Positions 17,234-27,385 of a stretch of DNA of 64,000 bases are shown piece after piece (position 1 is the stretch's first letter; the number at the start of each line of letters is the position of its first letter). The stretch comes from G963556115 sp963666605. Lineage in GTDB: Bacteria > Planctomycetota > SZUA-567. The position numbers were made by a program, and so were the translations under genes. The DNA is taken from positions 1,240,001 through 1,304,000 of the forward strand of contig OZ223208.1 of the NCBI GenBank assembly GCA_965140405.1. The letters run 5' to 3'. A model generated the notes under the pieces. The model had not been told where the DNA came from and ran no database searches. It saw only the letters and a program-made list of their open reading frames with translations.

Positions 17234-19192
17234 CTAATGACGACATAAATGTTCTAAGCAACAAAGCCCAATACTATACGAATCAAGCTTAACAATATAT
17301 CCTCCAAACTCAACATCTTCACTAGAATTTATATTCTCTTCCCCAGCCACAGCAGTCAGAGCAAATACAGGTAGATCGCAGAATCTAAGATCATTTCGTA
17401 TCCTATTTAGAAGTGCTATACCGCTCATGCCTTTCATTTTAATATCTGTAAAAACGATCCCAATATTATCACTATAATTCTCAAGGACATTAAACGCTTC
17501 TTCTCCACTCCTTGCTGAATACACAACAAATCCCAGGGTCTCGATTGCCTCCGTTATAAAGTCCAAGAAGAATGGTGAATCTTCTACAACCAGCACACCC
17601 TTCAACCCTTCTTCTGCATTTACACCCAGACAAAGTTCAGGCTTTACTGAAAATAACACCGAGTAAAGATCAGTAATATTGACTTCTGTACCGTTTATCC
17701 CGACCGATCCAATAATACCTACACCCTTACAGGATTTAGAAACAATCTTCAACTCACTATTTAATATTGAGACAATACTATTAAATATAAAACCAACAGC
17801 TACTCCTGAAACTTCTATTACTACTACAATATATTCATCCGCTGGATCTAGTCTACCCAAACAGGTCACATCACAAATGGAGATCACCTCTAGCGACTTC
17901 CCTTTATGCATTATAGATCTCTCACTATCAGAGCCGAAAATTTGATCCGCTTCGAGCTTTTCAAGGGTACTGACGAGCTTGAGTGGAACACCAAAATGTT
18001 CATTTCCACTCTTTAAAACAATCAATGATAGCCTATCAGCTATACTTTTCTCACTCAACCCTTTACAAACATAGCTACTATCTTGAAGCAGTGCACGATC
18101 ACTTTCTAAGGTTGCATTATATAGTTCAGTAGCAACACTTCCGAGAAGCTCTGCTACCCTTTTTTCTTGACTGTGCTCATCACATTTACTTTTTTGAACC
18201 AGCTGATCTCTTGCTGTTAGCAACTTATTAATATGCGACTCAAGTAGCTTCCTACCAATACTTACCGATCCTTGATCTAGCGATTCGGAAGTATCACCAG
18301 CACTGCATATATTCTGCAATCTACCCAAGTGCTGCCCTGAATCTTCGTTATCTATTATGTAATCCACAATAGATTCAACAATTTCTGTACTGTCCTCGCT
18401 TGAATCACTAACAACAAATCCATCGTTACCAACAAGGAATACATTATGACAATCCAATTCCAGAAAATCATAGATCAATTCTTTTTCGATAATAGTAGAA
18501 ATAAGCACATAGAATGGCATAAAATCAGGAATAGCTGAATCGAGCGTCCCAATACTATCAATATCAACCTTACTATCGATAAATACACAGAGCTGTAATA
18601 ACTCTGAAATGACCTCCCATGGAGTCTTTCCATTCTCTTCAATATCTTTTATAAGGTCATACTTGATAAGATACACATGACTTCCACCTCTGTCTTCTTC
18701 AGAAGCTCTCTGAAAGTCATACTTACTTATTGAAAAAATTACTTTCCCATCAGGAAGTTTGATATCAACAAGTTCACCACTATCTTCCCGTTCTTTATCT
18801 GAGAGACTGGTATTCAAGATCATTTCTATACTACTTTCAACCTCTTCAATACGGATCTCTGGAATACAACTAGGATCACCAATCATCTCTTTTAGCAAAT
18901 CACTCCCAGTAAGTAAGGAATCAACTAAATCTGCCGACAGAGCCAGCTCTTTTCTTCTAACTCTATCAAGAGCGAGCTCCATGTGTTGAGCTACCCTCCC
19001 TATTTTTTGCATCCCAAAGAAAAGAGCCCCACCTTTTATAGCATGAATATCACGAAAGATACAATTTGCTAATTCACAATCAATGTCATCACCTTGCTGC
19101 TCAAGAGTCAGCAAGTCATCTTTAATATTTGCCAAGTTATCAATTGATTTTTTAAGGAACTGCTCTACCACTTCACTTTCTTGATTCTGCAT
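17234..19192 (-). CDS. CheA-like protein with Hpt, CheW and receiver domains but no kinase domain
   Basis: A 652-residue signalling protein with the outline of a CheA-receiver hybrid. An N-terminal Hpt domain has phospho-acceptor His50 in DIHAIKGG. A middle region (about 110-385) holds no N-box or glycine-rich ATP motifs. A CheW-like (P5) domain spans about 385-525. The C-terminal receiver begins near VLVVEDSPFF and has Asp583 in FTDIKM. The histidine-kinase catalytic domain is therefore absent. It could be a phosphorelay scaffold fed by another kinase, coupling chemoreceptor-like input to the phosphatase encoded downstream. It sits between the STAS gene and the receiver-PP2C gene on the same strand. 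Confidence 0.85.
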   Translation of the reverse strand: MQNQESEVVEQFLKKSIDNLANIKDDLLTLEQQGDDIDCELANCIFRDIHAIKGGALFFGMQKIGRVAQHMELALDRVRRKELALSADLVDSLLTGSDLLKEMIGDPSCIPEIRIEEVESSIEMILNTSLSDKEREDSGELVDIKLPDGKVIFSISKYDFQRASEEDRGGSHVYLIKYDLIKDIEENGKTPWEVISELLQLCVFIDSKVDIDSIGTLDSAIPDFMPFYVLISTIIEKELIYDFLELDCHNVFLVGNDGFVVSDSSEDSTEIVESIVDYIIDNEDSGQHLGRLQNICSAGDTSESLDQGSVSIGRKLLESHINKLLTARDQLVQKSKCDEHSQEKRVAELLGSVATELYNATLESDRALLQDSSYVCKGLSEKSIADRLSLIVLKSGNEHFGVPLKLVSTLEKLEADQIFGSDSERSIMHKGKSLEVISICDVTCLGRLDPADEYIVVVIEVSGVAVGFIFNSIVSILNSELKIVSKSCKGVGIIGSVGINGTEVNITDLYSVLFSVKPELCLGVNAEEGLKGVLVVEDSPFFLDFITEAIETLGFVVYSARSGEEAFNVLENYSDNIGIVFTDIKMKGMSGIALLNRIRNDLRFCDLPVFALTAVAGEENINSSEDVEFGGYIVKLDSYSIGLCCLEHLCRH

Positions 19193-19229
19193 TACCCACC
19201 ACTATCTAATTTAAGATAAAATTAATACC

Positions 19230-19514
19230 TTAGTTTTCAAATACAAAATGCTCTGTCAATCTCATAATTTTAAACATCTTGAAAATATCATCACTGACAC
19301 CTTTTAACACAACTTCACAATTTGTATTTGCTGCAGAATTTTTTGCTGCAACGAGTGTGCCTATTCCACTAGAATCTATGACCGCAATATTTGATAGGTC
19401 TAAGATCATTTTTTTTGGATTCTCTGCAAGAACTTCCACAATTTGCTTTTTGAAGCACTCCACTTCAACACCTATCAAGTCACTTTTTGCTGAGATTATC
19501 ACTACATCATTCAT
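19230..19514 (-). CDS. STAS domain anti-sigma factor antagonist
   Basis: A 94-residue STAS-domain protein of the SpoIIAA/RsbV type. The phosphorylation loop 'AVIDSSGIGTLV' holds Ser48 and Ser49, one of which would be the kinase target. The unphosphorylated form would bind the RsbW-like kinase and free its target. It is the first gene of a four-gene minus-strand set ending with the RsbW-like gene. AGGAG precedes the ATG. Confidence 0.92.
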   Translation of the reverse strand: MNDVVIISAKSDLIGVEVECFKKQIVEVLAENPKKMILDLSNIAVIDSSGIGTLVAAKNSAANTNCEVVLKGVSDDIFKMFKIMRLTEHFVFEN

Positions 19515-19926
19515 ACCACACTCCTAAGATTATTACTTCAAACAATTTCTATTAATTATCAACATTGGAATACTTATTTATCACGATTGCGCTCTCCAAA
19601 TACTCCATATTCTTACCAAAATAGACCAAGCATCTAACTTATGTTCTCTTCTATCATTAAATACTCCACTATGATCAATGATAAAGGATACTTCAGCCGA
19701 GCATTCTTTGCAACACAAAAACTTATAAGTAATATACACTTTTTTGTAAAACATCACTGCTGAGAAAAAACTGCAAACCTTTATTTCTACATATCTTGAC
19801 ATCCTACTCAATCTTAGGGTATATTTCATGCAAAGCGAATCTTTTTTTGTTGTTTTATCTTTATTACAAAGTAGAATACAGAAGATAAATGTTTTTCCTA
19901 TCAAGGAGCATTATAGATAACGCCCT
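19515..19926. other. Divergent intergenic region, no clear gene
   Basis: About 410 bases separate the STAS gene from the divergent hybrid kinase and must hold both promoters. A 107-codon minus-strand reading frame is present but has no ribosome site or recognisable motif. AAGGAG at 19906-19911 lies unusually far before the kinase ATG. I cannot assign further elements. Confidence 0.5.
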
Positions 19927-22900
19927 ATGAATAATACAAGAAGAAAACAAGCGACCTCGAATCGCAATATAACTATATATTTTCTTATCTGGATATTAAC
20001 CAGCATTGGTGGAGGTGTGTTTTTATATAACATCTTCTCCTCATTAATGCTCAAAGAAATCAATATAACTAAAGAAATAGCCACCCGTGAAGTTCTCTCA
20101 GTAAATAGTTTTTGTCAATCAATCCTTACTTCTACAGAAAATAATCTCAAACTAGTATCTAACGGTCAATATTTGACTAATTATATAAATACCATGCAGC
20201 CATATCAAATTGAAGATACAGAGAGAAATGAGCGTAAAGATTTTGTTCAATTCTTAACTCAGTTACTTTCAGTAAATACAAGATATAACTCTATACGTTT
20301 TATAAGCGTAGACGGGCGAGAAAGAATAAAGGTTGAAAACACTGAGAAAGGGCCAAGAAGTTACCCTCCTACAGAACTTAATAATATATCCCAGTACTCC
20401 TATGTCGATGACTGTCTCAAAACTCCAAAAGGATCCATTTACTATTCAAATATAAACTTACAGCATAAGGACATGAATATTGAGTTCCCTTTCAAGCCAA
20501 CCCTGCGTATTGGGACAAGTATATATGGCAGAAACAACAAGCTCAAAGGAATAGTAATTATCAATCTCGGGATCAACTTCTCATTTCCCCCTTATGTCTC
20601 ACTTCTAAGCATGAATGGAGATTGGGTTGTAGGAGGTGGCGAAAACTGGATGAATTTTGCTTTTGGAAAACCAGATAATTTTGCAACTCTTTATCCAAAG
20701 GTATGGCACAGTATTTCCACCAAAGAGTTTGGAAGTTATGAGGAACATGGCACTATATATGAATTTACGACACTGACCCCACCCTCATCAGATGACTCAA
20801 TATATTGGAAAATAGTATCAAGTCGTCAAGTATTAAGCTCTACAGGATCAACCCATATTGTTGACTCAAGACCTCTCGTACTATTATTTATAGTATATGA
20901 AGCAATACTTATTTCTATTCTCATTTTTTCATTCAAGCGTCAGCAAAAATTATACAATTACCAACGCATAACTGAGACAAATCTTGAGCACTATGATATA
21001 TCATTAAAAGCTGGACATGCTATGAGCTGGATATACACTCCAGACACTCACAGTTTTAAATGCTCCAAGCATGTTGAAGATCTAATTGGCATTCCAGCAG
21101 ACCATATCACAAATGAAAAGGACTTTATAGAGCTATTCCAAAAATCATCTAATGAAAGTGTTAAAGACTTTTTTGACTTTTTAAATTCAAGGAACTATAG
21201 TGAGTCTCAGAATGAAATCTCAATAGAGCATAAAGTGCAGCTACCCACTAAAAAATCGAATTATCCAAATAAAGAGCTTTGGCTGAAAACATATGCAATA
21301 CGACTCAATGCCTTTGAAGACAGAGGTACAATCTATGGTATTAGTATTGATATCACCAACCGGGTACTGCTCGAACAGTCTGCAATAAATTCTCGCAAAG
21401 CATCTGAACAACTATCGCTAGAGCTTCAGAATCTACTAGATGAATCAGAACGTCTGCGTATCAAAGCAGAAAAAGCCAGCTCAGCAAAGGCTGATTTTCT
21501 TGCCAACATGTCACATGAGATACGCACACCGATGAACAGCGTTCTTGGTATGGTATCGCTTCTACATGAAACAAAGCTTACTTCTGAACAGAAAGATTAC
21601 ATTACAGCTATAAAATACAGTGGTGAAACACTACTTATGATTATTAACGACATTCTAGATCATTCAAAAATAGAGTCCGGAAAACTTGAAATTACAGAAG
21701 TACCTTTCAATCTTACCCATATGATTGAACATATTGTCGAGATGATTTCCCCTCAAGCAGAGGTTAAATCAGTCGCTCTTACGTACGATATTGACGAGAA
21801 TATCTCTGAATCTTTAATTGGTGATGATCTCAGAATAACCCAAATACTTCTAAACCTTGGCGGAAATGCTGTCAAGTTTACAAGCACCGGTTCTATCAAT
21901 TTTTCTGTAAAGCTACTTGAAGACACTGAAGCAATTTCTACTGTTGAGATCAAAGTAACTGACACAGGGATAGGAATTGCAAAAGATGCTTTAGAGAATA
22001 TCTTTAACAAATTTACACAAGCGGATGAATCTACTACCCGCAAATTTGGAGGCACAGGACTTGGGCTAACAATCTGCAAAAGCCTTGTAGAGCTTATGAA
22101 TGGTACTATTAGTGTTGAGAGCGAAGTAGGTGCATATACCGCCTTCTCTATCATTCTTCCACTGAAAAAGCACTGTTTGCTCGATACTCCAATAGAACAA
22201 CCACTTCAGAAACGTTCTACATTTACAGTCGATAGTTTAGATAATGTTAAATTTACTAAAGCTCGTATTCTTCTCTGTGAAGACAATGAGATGAATCAAA
22301 ATCTCTGTATAAAATTCCTCCAAAAATTTGACGCTACTGCCGATATTGCTGAGAATGGTCTTGTTGCAATAGACAGATTTTCAGAGAATGATTATGATTT
22401 GATTCTAATGGATCTACAAATGCCTGAACTTGACGGCATTTCAGCTTCAAAACGTATAAGAAATCTTGAAATAGAAAAAGATCTTCCTCATACACCAATT
22501 ATCGCTATTACAGCAAATGTTTTTGAAGAAGACAAACTCGCCTGCCGTAATGCCGGCATGGACGGCTTTTTATCAAAGCCAGTATCTCTCAATGACTTTA
22601 AAAAGACCTTACACGCTTTCTTACCTGAGGAGGTTCAGGAATTTACCAATACAGAGCCTCTGGATAAAAGTAATGCATCCAAGGAATCAGCTAATAAATC
22701 TACAGATTCAGATAATAAAACATCCTCAAGAGAATCCGAACCTAAGCAAGATAACATTTCTTCAAGCGTTGATTTTGAAACAGGAATATCCTATTCTGGT
22801 GGTAAAGAAAACTATATTAAGATGATAGGTATTTTTATTGACGATACACCTGCACTTGTCGAAAAGATTTTCTCAACAGCAAACGCTCAGCAGCATGTTG

Positions 22901-23445
22901 AATCAACAAGACATGCTCATACCCTAAAGAGCATGGCAGGGATTATTGGCGCCTCAGAACTTAACAAACTCTGCTTTAATGCCGAGCATAGCCAGGATTG
23001 CGCAGAACTATTAAATATCTATCCAACAATAAAAGAAGAATCAGAGATAGTGATAAAAGATCTATCGCAATATATCAATCCAGCTGAACCGAAGCTATAT
23101 GAAGCATCTACTACACCTTCAAAAAACCCAATAGATAAGAGTGTGGGAATTGACAATTCTGGTTGCGAAGAAAACTTTATGGATATGCTCGATATCTTCC
23201 AAAATGAGGCTGAAATCACCGTACAAAATATTGATTTCGAATCACTCAACGGTGACGCAAAAGCTACTTTTATACAAGTAAAGACGCTAAAAAACATGGC
23301 AAACATAATAGGAGCGATGACACTTTATAACATCTGTTTAGAGGCAGAAGGATCTAAGGATTGTGCTGTTATTCAACAAATACTCCCTATTATGAATGAA
23401 GAAGTTGATAACGTACTAAAAAGTATCGACTCAATAAAAACATGA
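19927..23445 (+). CDS. Hybrid sensor histidine kinase with PAS, receiver and two Hpt-like domains
   Basis: A 1172-residue membrane phosphorelay kinase. TM1 is near 15-35, an extracytoplasmic Cache-like sensor covers about 40-315, and TM2 is near 318-338. A PAS domain (about 350-480) and a coiled linker lead to HisKA with His530 in MSHEIRTPMN. The ATPase domain has N-box GGNAVKF, DTGIGIA and GGTGLGL. The receiver has Asp829 in MDLQMP. The first Hpt has His998 in HAHTLKS. A second Hpt-like repeat near 1080-1172 has Lys1119 where the histidine should be. An in-frame stop just upstream fixes the ATG at 19927. No separate response regulator lies next to it, but the divergent partner-switching receivers are candidate targets. 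Confidence 0.93.
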   Translation: MNNTRRKQATSNRNITIYFLIWILTSIGGGVFLYNIFSSLMLKEINITKEIATREVLSVNSFCQSILTSTENNLKLVSNGQYLTNYINTMQPYQIEDTERNERKDFVQFLTQLLSVNTRYNSIRFISVDGRERIKVENTEKGPRSYPPTELNNISQYSYVDDCLKTPKGSIYYSNINLQHKDMNIEFPFKPTLRIGTSIYGRNNKLKGIVIINLGINFSFPPYVSLLSMNGDWVVGGGENWMNFAFGKPDNFATLYPKVWHSISTKEFGSYEEHGTIYEFTTLTPPSSDDSIYWKIVSSRQVLSSTGSTHIVDSRPLVLLFIVYEAILISILIFSFKRQQKLYNYQRITETNLEHYDISLKAGHAMSWIYTPDTHSFKCSKHVEDLIGIPADHITNEKDFIELFQKSSNESVKDFFDFLNSRNYSESQNEISIEHKVQLPTKKSNYPNKELWLKTYAIRLNAFEDRGTIYGISIDITNRVLLEQSAINSRKASEQLSLELQNLLDESERLRIKAEKASSAKADFLANMSHEIRTPMNSVLGMVSLLHETKLTSEQKDYITAIKYSGETLLMIINDILDHSKIESGKLEITEVPFNLTHMIEHIVEMISPQAEVKSVALTYDIDENISESLIGDDLRITQILLNLGGNAVKFTSTGSINFSVKLLEDTEAISTVEIKVTDTGIGIAKDALENIFNKFTQADESTTRKFGGTGLGLTICKSLVELMNGTISVESEVGAYTAFSIILPLKKHCLLDTPIEQPLQKRSTFTVDSLDNVKFTKARILLCEDNEMNQNLCIKFLQKFDATADIAENGLVAIDRFSENDYDLILMDLQMPELDGISASKRIRNLEIEKDLPHTPIIAITANVFEEDKLACRNAGMDGFLSKPVSLNDFKKTLHAFLPEEVQEFTNTEPLDKSNASKESANKSTDSDNKTSSRESEPKQDNISSSVDFETGISYSGGKENYIKMIGIFIDDTPALVEKIFSTANAQQHVESTRHAHTLKSMAGIIGASELNKLCFNAEHSQDCAELLNIYPTIKEESEIVIKDLSQYINPAEPKLYEASTTPSKNPIDKSVGIDNSGCEENFMDMLDIFQNEAEITVQNIDFESLNGDAKATFIQVKTLKNMANIIGAMTLYNICLEAEGSKDCAVIQQILPIMNEEVDNVLKSIDSIKT

Positions 23446-23507
23446 TACTAAAACAATACTGCTGGTATTTCAATCTATGCTATCAGTAGACCATCTCGAA
23501 AAAGATC

Positions 23508-24668
23508 TCAGAGTCGACTCACCAAGTCTTTCAAAGCTTTAAGCACTCTGCTATGTATCTTGCTATTAGCAATAACAATCAAACTACCGTTCTTCTCATA
23601 ATATATAACGCTAGCAAGAGGGTCATACCATGCTCTAGGAGCCACTAAATTAATTATTTGTTGTACAATTACCCTTCCAGGAACAATAGAGTTTATCTTT
23701 CTAATATCATACGACCTTATAACAATATTATCACTCCACAAAAATCTTTGCGAGACAGACTCTACCCAATTTGCACTATATTCTGTCAACCATATCCCAT
23801 TTGGCAAAGATATTTCAACTCCATTAAAGCTTGTCTTCTCTATGATACTTTCAACAGCCTCTTTTAGACTTACTTCGCCAATTTTGAGTGATATTTCAGG
23901 TAGACTCCCTGTACTACTGAATGGTATACTTGAGAATCCAATATTAACATTAAAATCACTCGAAAGTTTTTTTATAATCTTATTAAGCGGCATATATGGA
24001 TAGTCAATCTCTTTTACCTCATACAATCTCTGTCTAAATTCATCCAACTCCGCACTATCTTCCAATGCAAAATCTTCAATTCTATTACCCGTCTTACCTA
24101 ACATCTCAATAAGATTGAGAAATACTGGTTTAAGTTCTTTAGGAGTATGAGCTACCAACTTTACCATATCAGCTTGCTCTTCCACTCTCACATAATAATT
24201 ATCATCAAAGAGGGTAATGATTTTCGTAACCTCTGCTAAATCTCTATCGAACTTTTGTAATTCTTCTGTACCTGATATGATATTATCAAGATCCAAGAAG
24301 ACCATCCCGAACATATTCGTCTCTACCCACTCATAATTTTCAGAGAGATACACCCTGCCATCAGGAAATATTCGGTACTTCGCCCCTATGGTTCTTGTCA
24401 AATATTCAATCACTTGCTCCACAGGCATATCTTGTACACTTATATATATCTTTTGGGTACTCAGTCTGTTATTACCCGCCACTGATTCGAGTGGAATGAG
24501 TTCAAGATTTGATTTTGTGGTTATATTTTGTATTGCTTTCTCAAGCGACATACCGTCGAAATCAAATGTAATTCTTTTATTCAGCTCAGTTGCAAGATCA
24601 ACCTCACCAGCCCAACCGGATCCGCAGATACAAATTATCAGAGCTATCACTCTTAAAATGTTTACCAT
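23508..24668 (-). CDS. Secreted protein with two STN (secretin N-terminal) modules
   Basis: A 386-residue exported protein. A signal peptide ends near ICGSGWAGE. Residues about 35-105 match the STN short domain found at the start of secretins and TonB receptors ('FDGMSLEKAIQNITTKSNLELI', 'VQDMPVEQVIEYL'). A second STN-like copy lies about 225-300. No secretin beta-barrel follows, so this is not a pore. It may bind peptidoglycan or a secretion partner in the periplasm. An upstream TTG in frame is less likely than the ATG at 24668, where the signal peptide begins. The TPR gene just upstream suggests a shared envelope role. Confidence 0.7.
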   Translation of the reverse strand: MVNILRVIALIICICGSGWAGEVDLATELNKRITFDFDGMSLEKAIQNITTKSNLELIPLESVAGNNRLSTQKIYISVQDMPVEQVIEYLTRTIGAKYRIFPDGRVYLSENYEWVETNMFGMVFLDLDNIISGTEELQKFDRDLAEVTKIITLFDDNYYVRVEEQADMVKLVAHTPKELKPVFLNLIEMLGKTGNRIEDFALEDSAELDEFRQRLYEVKEIDYPYMPLNKIIKKLSSDFNVNIGFSSIPFSSTGSLPEISLKIGEVSLKEAVESIIEKTSFNGVEISLPNGIWLTEYSANWVESVSQRFLWSDNIVIRSYDIRKINSIVPGRVIVQQIINLVAPRAWYDPLASVIYYEKNGSLIVIANSKIHSRVLKALKDLVSRL

Positions 24669-24720
24669 ATCTTTATCCAATTCTAATCCGTAAGCGGTAT
24701 ATCTTTAAATAATTTTCCTT

Positions 24721-26085
24721 CTACTTGGCACTATGCATTATCTCATATCCCTGAGCGGTATATGGGCTATTAGGATATAACCTCCCATAACTACCCTCAT
24801 TTTTACCAGATAGCTCTTCAAGACAAACTTTCATTAGTTTACTATTATCCATTACCTTACTAGCTTCGTAACACCCTAGTAGCGCTTTCCCAGCTAGATC
24901 TGGATCTTTTGCTAATATTCCCACTTGAAGAAGTTTCTTTGCAGCAACTTCTACTCGTCCCATCCTTAGAGCAACCAGCCCCTGCTCATACAATATCTTA
25001 TAATATAGTGGCTCATAAACATCTGGTGTCAATTTACTCAAAATAGCATTGGCACTATCTATACTCCCAATTTTCCTTAGAGTCTGAGCATTTGAGTAAT
25101 CCGTTATCTCACTTAGTATTTCTACCTTGGCAACCGTAGAATTTGAACTAAGGAGTGCTTTACGAACGAGTGGGAAGTTGCTGAGTGCATCGTGTAGCTT
25201 TCTATCCTCAACTTGAACTTGAGCCAGATCCTTTATCGCAATTGCTTGAAACATTGCACTCTCAGGTTTCTCTATAATTTTATTTAATACCTCTGTTGCT
25301 ACTGCTAGTTCACGTATCTCCGCAAGGTAATTTGCCAACCATAATAGCTCAGCATTATTGTACAAATAACCCTGTTCAAAAAGCTCAAGCATATATTTTA
25401 TAGCTTCTGATCTACGACCATTGCTTATGAGCAACTCGACCAAAGATACCTTCGCATTATTGACTGCTTCTTCATTATTACCACTATTAATAACTAAAGT
25501 ATACTCTGCCTCAGCACACTTAATATCATTCAACTTGATATAATACCAAGCCAACCACAATCTTAACTCTGGTATTCTGGCAGAATTTGGATATTTACTA
25601 ATATACTTATTAATACTTTTCTCTGCATTACTGTATTGCGTCAATCTCAAGTAACAGAAAATTATCAGTATTGCCTTCTGCTCTTCTCTATCACTTCCAA
25701 GATCTTTACTGCTGAGAGTATGCAGAAAATACTCCGCCTGTGCATAATCCCCATCCTGAATCAAAAGATTTATTAGCTTCTCATGAGCTTCTACTACGTA
25801 TTCAGACTTTGGGTAATGCGTCATGAAGTAAAGATAACCTTGCTTTGCTTCATCAAAATGCTCCGCTTTCTCCTGTGAGAGAGCATATGCAAAGGCCGCC
25901 TTCTCTCCTCTGATTGAGCCATTACTCAGTAGACTTTTAAATGCTTCAGAAGCCTCGAGATACCGACCATCATCCCAATAGCCCTCTGCTTTTTGATATA
26001 TACGCAAGTCATCCTCAGCAACTACTATCTGGGCAGTTACTGCAAGTAGAGTAATAATCGTAATAATGATATAATATCTATTCAC
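24721..26085 (-). CDS. Periplasmic TPR-repeat protein
   Basis: A 454-residue exported protein with a signal peptide (cleavage near IVVAED) followed by many TPR-like helical hairpins, for example 'YWDDGRYLEASEAFKSLL', 'YFMTHYPKSEYVVEAHEKLI' and 'KYISKYPNSARIPELRLWLAWYY'. These resemble periplasmic tetratricopeptide scaffolds such as YbgF/BamD relatives. It probably assembles an envelope complex. It lies directly upstream of the STN protein on the same strand, with a 53-base gap. Confidence 0.85.
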   Translation of the reverse strand: MNRYYIIITIITLLAVTAQIVVAEDDLRIYQKAEGYWDDGRYLEASEAFKSLLSNGSIRGEKAAFAYALSQEKAEHFDEAKQGYLYFMTHYPKSEYVVEAHEKLINLLIQDGDYAQAEYFLHTLSSKDLGSDREEQKAILIIFCYLRLTQYSNAEKSINKYISKYPNSARIPELRLWLAWYYIKLNDIKCAEAEYTLVINSGNNEEAVNNAKVSLVELLISNGRRSEAIKYMLELFEQGYLYNNAELLWLANYLAEIRELAVATEVLNKIIEKPESAMFQAIAIKDLAQVQVEDRKLHDALSNFPLVRKALLSSNSTVAKVEILSEITDYSNAQTLRKIGSIDSANAILSKLTPDVYEPLYYKILYEQGLVALRMGRVEVAAKKLLQVGILAKDPDLAGKALLGCYEASKVMDNSKLMKVCLEELSGKNEGSYGRLYPNSPYTAQGYEIMHSAK

Positions 26086-26105
26086 TATATACCTTATACT
26101 AAATT

Positions 26106-27224
26106 CTAAGCCCTATTAAATCCTAGTTTGCATAATATGTTGAGAAGGTTTTCATTGCTTCCTGATACCAAATAATGTGAAAACTCATACCTCTTTCTAT
26201 AATTCTTCCTAAGTTCTGCAAATCTATTTGGATTGGTTTTGAGCTGATCTGAGTCAGCCATGATATTATAGCACTTATCGATAGCATACTCAATTCCTTT
26301 GAGCCCGTCATACTTATTAGGCAGATGAATTTCTCCAACAATACCGCTACCGATATTATTAGAATTTTTATCATTCTCTAGTGAAAAATAATTAACAAGA
26401 GAGTTATAAATAAATTTCGTTCCATTCACCTTACCGTCAATGGAATGACCAGATATATGCTCTGTAGCAATGAATGCCTTCTCCACCAACTCATGTGAAA
26501 TATTAGGTTCGGTCTGAAATACATCTATAACCGCCTCAAGTATCTTCTGAGAATCTAGAGCATTGATAATTTCTTTATCATATGCAACTTTACCTCTACA
26601 CGCATTGATAAAGACCGCACCAGGTTTTATCTCTGCGAAAAATTCTTTTCCAGCCATTGCTAATGTACGATCTATCCCATCTTTTATCAATGGTACATGT
26701 AGAGAAACAAAATCACTATTTTTTAAAAGCTCTTTTATAGAGCAAAATCCCTCTGCCCCTTCATTTCTTGCTCTTGGGGGATCATTTAATAACACCTTCA
26801 TTCCTAGAGCTTGAGCTCTTTTTACAACCTCTCTTCCAACATTACCAACACCAACTACTCCGAGTGTTTTAGAAGAAAGCTCCATATTATGTTTTAAAGC
26901 AATTTTTATGATAGCTGCAAAGACATATTCACTCACACTTACAGCGTTGCAACCAGGTGCAGAGCCAAAGCCTATATGCTCTCTCTGCAAATAATCCCTA
27001 TCAACGTGATCATAACCAATAGTACAAGTTCCTACATACTTCACATTTGTCCCATTCAGTAATTCTTTATCTACTTTCACAGTAGACCTACAGATGAGCG
27101 CATCCGCACCAAACTCCTTAAGTTCTTTATTATTAATACCTTCTGTCGGCAACTTATGCAATTGTGCAAAGTCTCCAAAGTACTCATCCAGTAAAGGTTG
27201 ATTAATATCAGCTACAATTCTCAA
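26106..27224 (-). CDS. pdxB: Erythronate-4-phosphate dehydrogenase
   Basis: A 372-residue 2-hydroxyacid dehydrogenase that matches PdxB, which oxidises 4-phosphoerythronate in the DXP-independent (long) pathway to pyridoxal phosphate. It starts like PdxB (LRIVADINQPLLDEYF) and has 'TCTIGYDHVD' and 'GSAPGCNAVSVSEYVF'. The NAD site is GVVGVGNVG, and the catalytic segment holds 'ACRGKVAYD'. The C-terminal dimer extension is shorter than in some homologues but present. I place the start at the TTG at 27224, preceded by AGGA. The longer upstream reading adds a non-conserved segment. It is a soluble enzyme. Confidence 0.88.
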   Translation of the reverse strand: MRIVADINQPLLDEYFGDFAQLHKLPTEGINNKELKEFGADALICRSTVKVDKELLNGTNVKYVGTCTIGYDHVDRDYLQREHIGFGSAPGCNAVSVSEYVFAAIIKIALKHNMELSSKTLGVVGVGNVGREVVKRAQALGMKVLLNDPPRARNEGAEGFCSIKELLKNSDFVSLHVPLIKDGIDRTLAMAGKEFFAEIKPGAVFINACRGKVAYDKEIINALDSQKILEAVIDVFQTEPNISHELVEKAFIATEHISGHSIDGKVNGTKFIYNSLVNYFSLENDKNSNNIGSGIVGEIHLPNKYDGLKGIEYAIDKCYNIMADSDQLKTNPNRFAELRKNYRKRYEFSHYLVSGSNENLLNILCKLGFNRA

Positions 27225-27385
27225 CAATAGATTCCTTTTTATAGTGTGTAAGATTATTATAATTGTATGCACAGATATATATAGTGCCAAACGAATTTTA
27301 AGGTTTTTAGTGGATTAGCTCCATCAACTTTGCCGATAATCTGTTAGTAATCTGTATCTATTCATCTTACTGGAGACCTATAATA

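Noticed and set aside
19581..19904. 107-codon minus-strand frame between STAS and hybrid kinase genes
   Set aside because: No ribosome site at any start, no motif, and it occupies the divergent promoter region. Probably chance.
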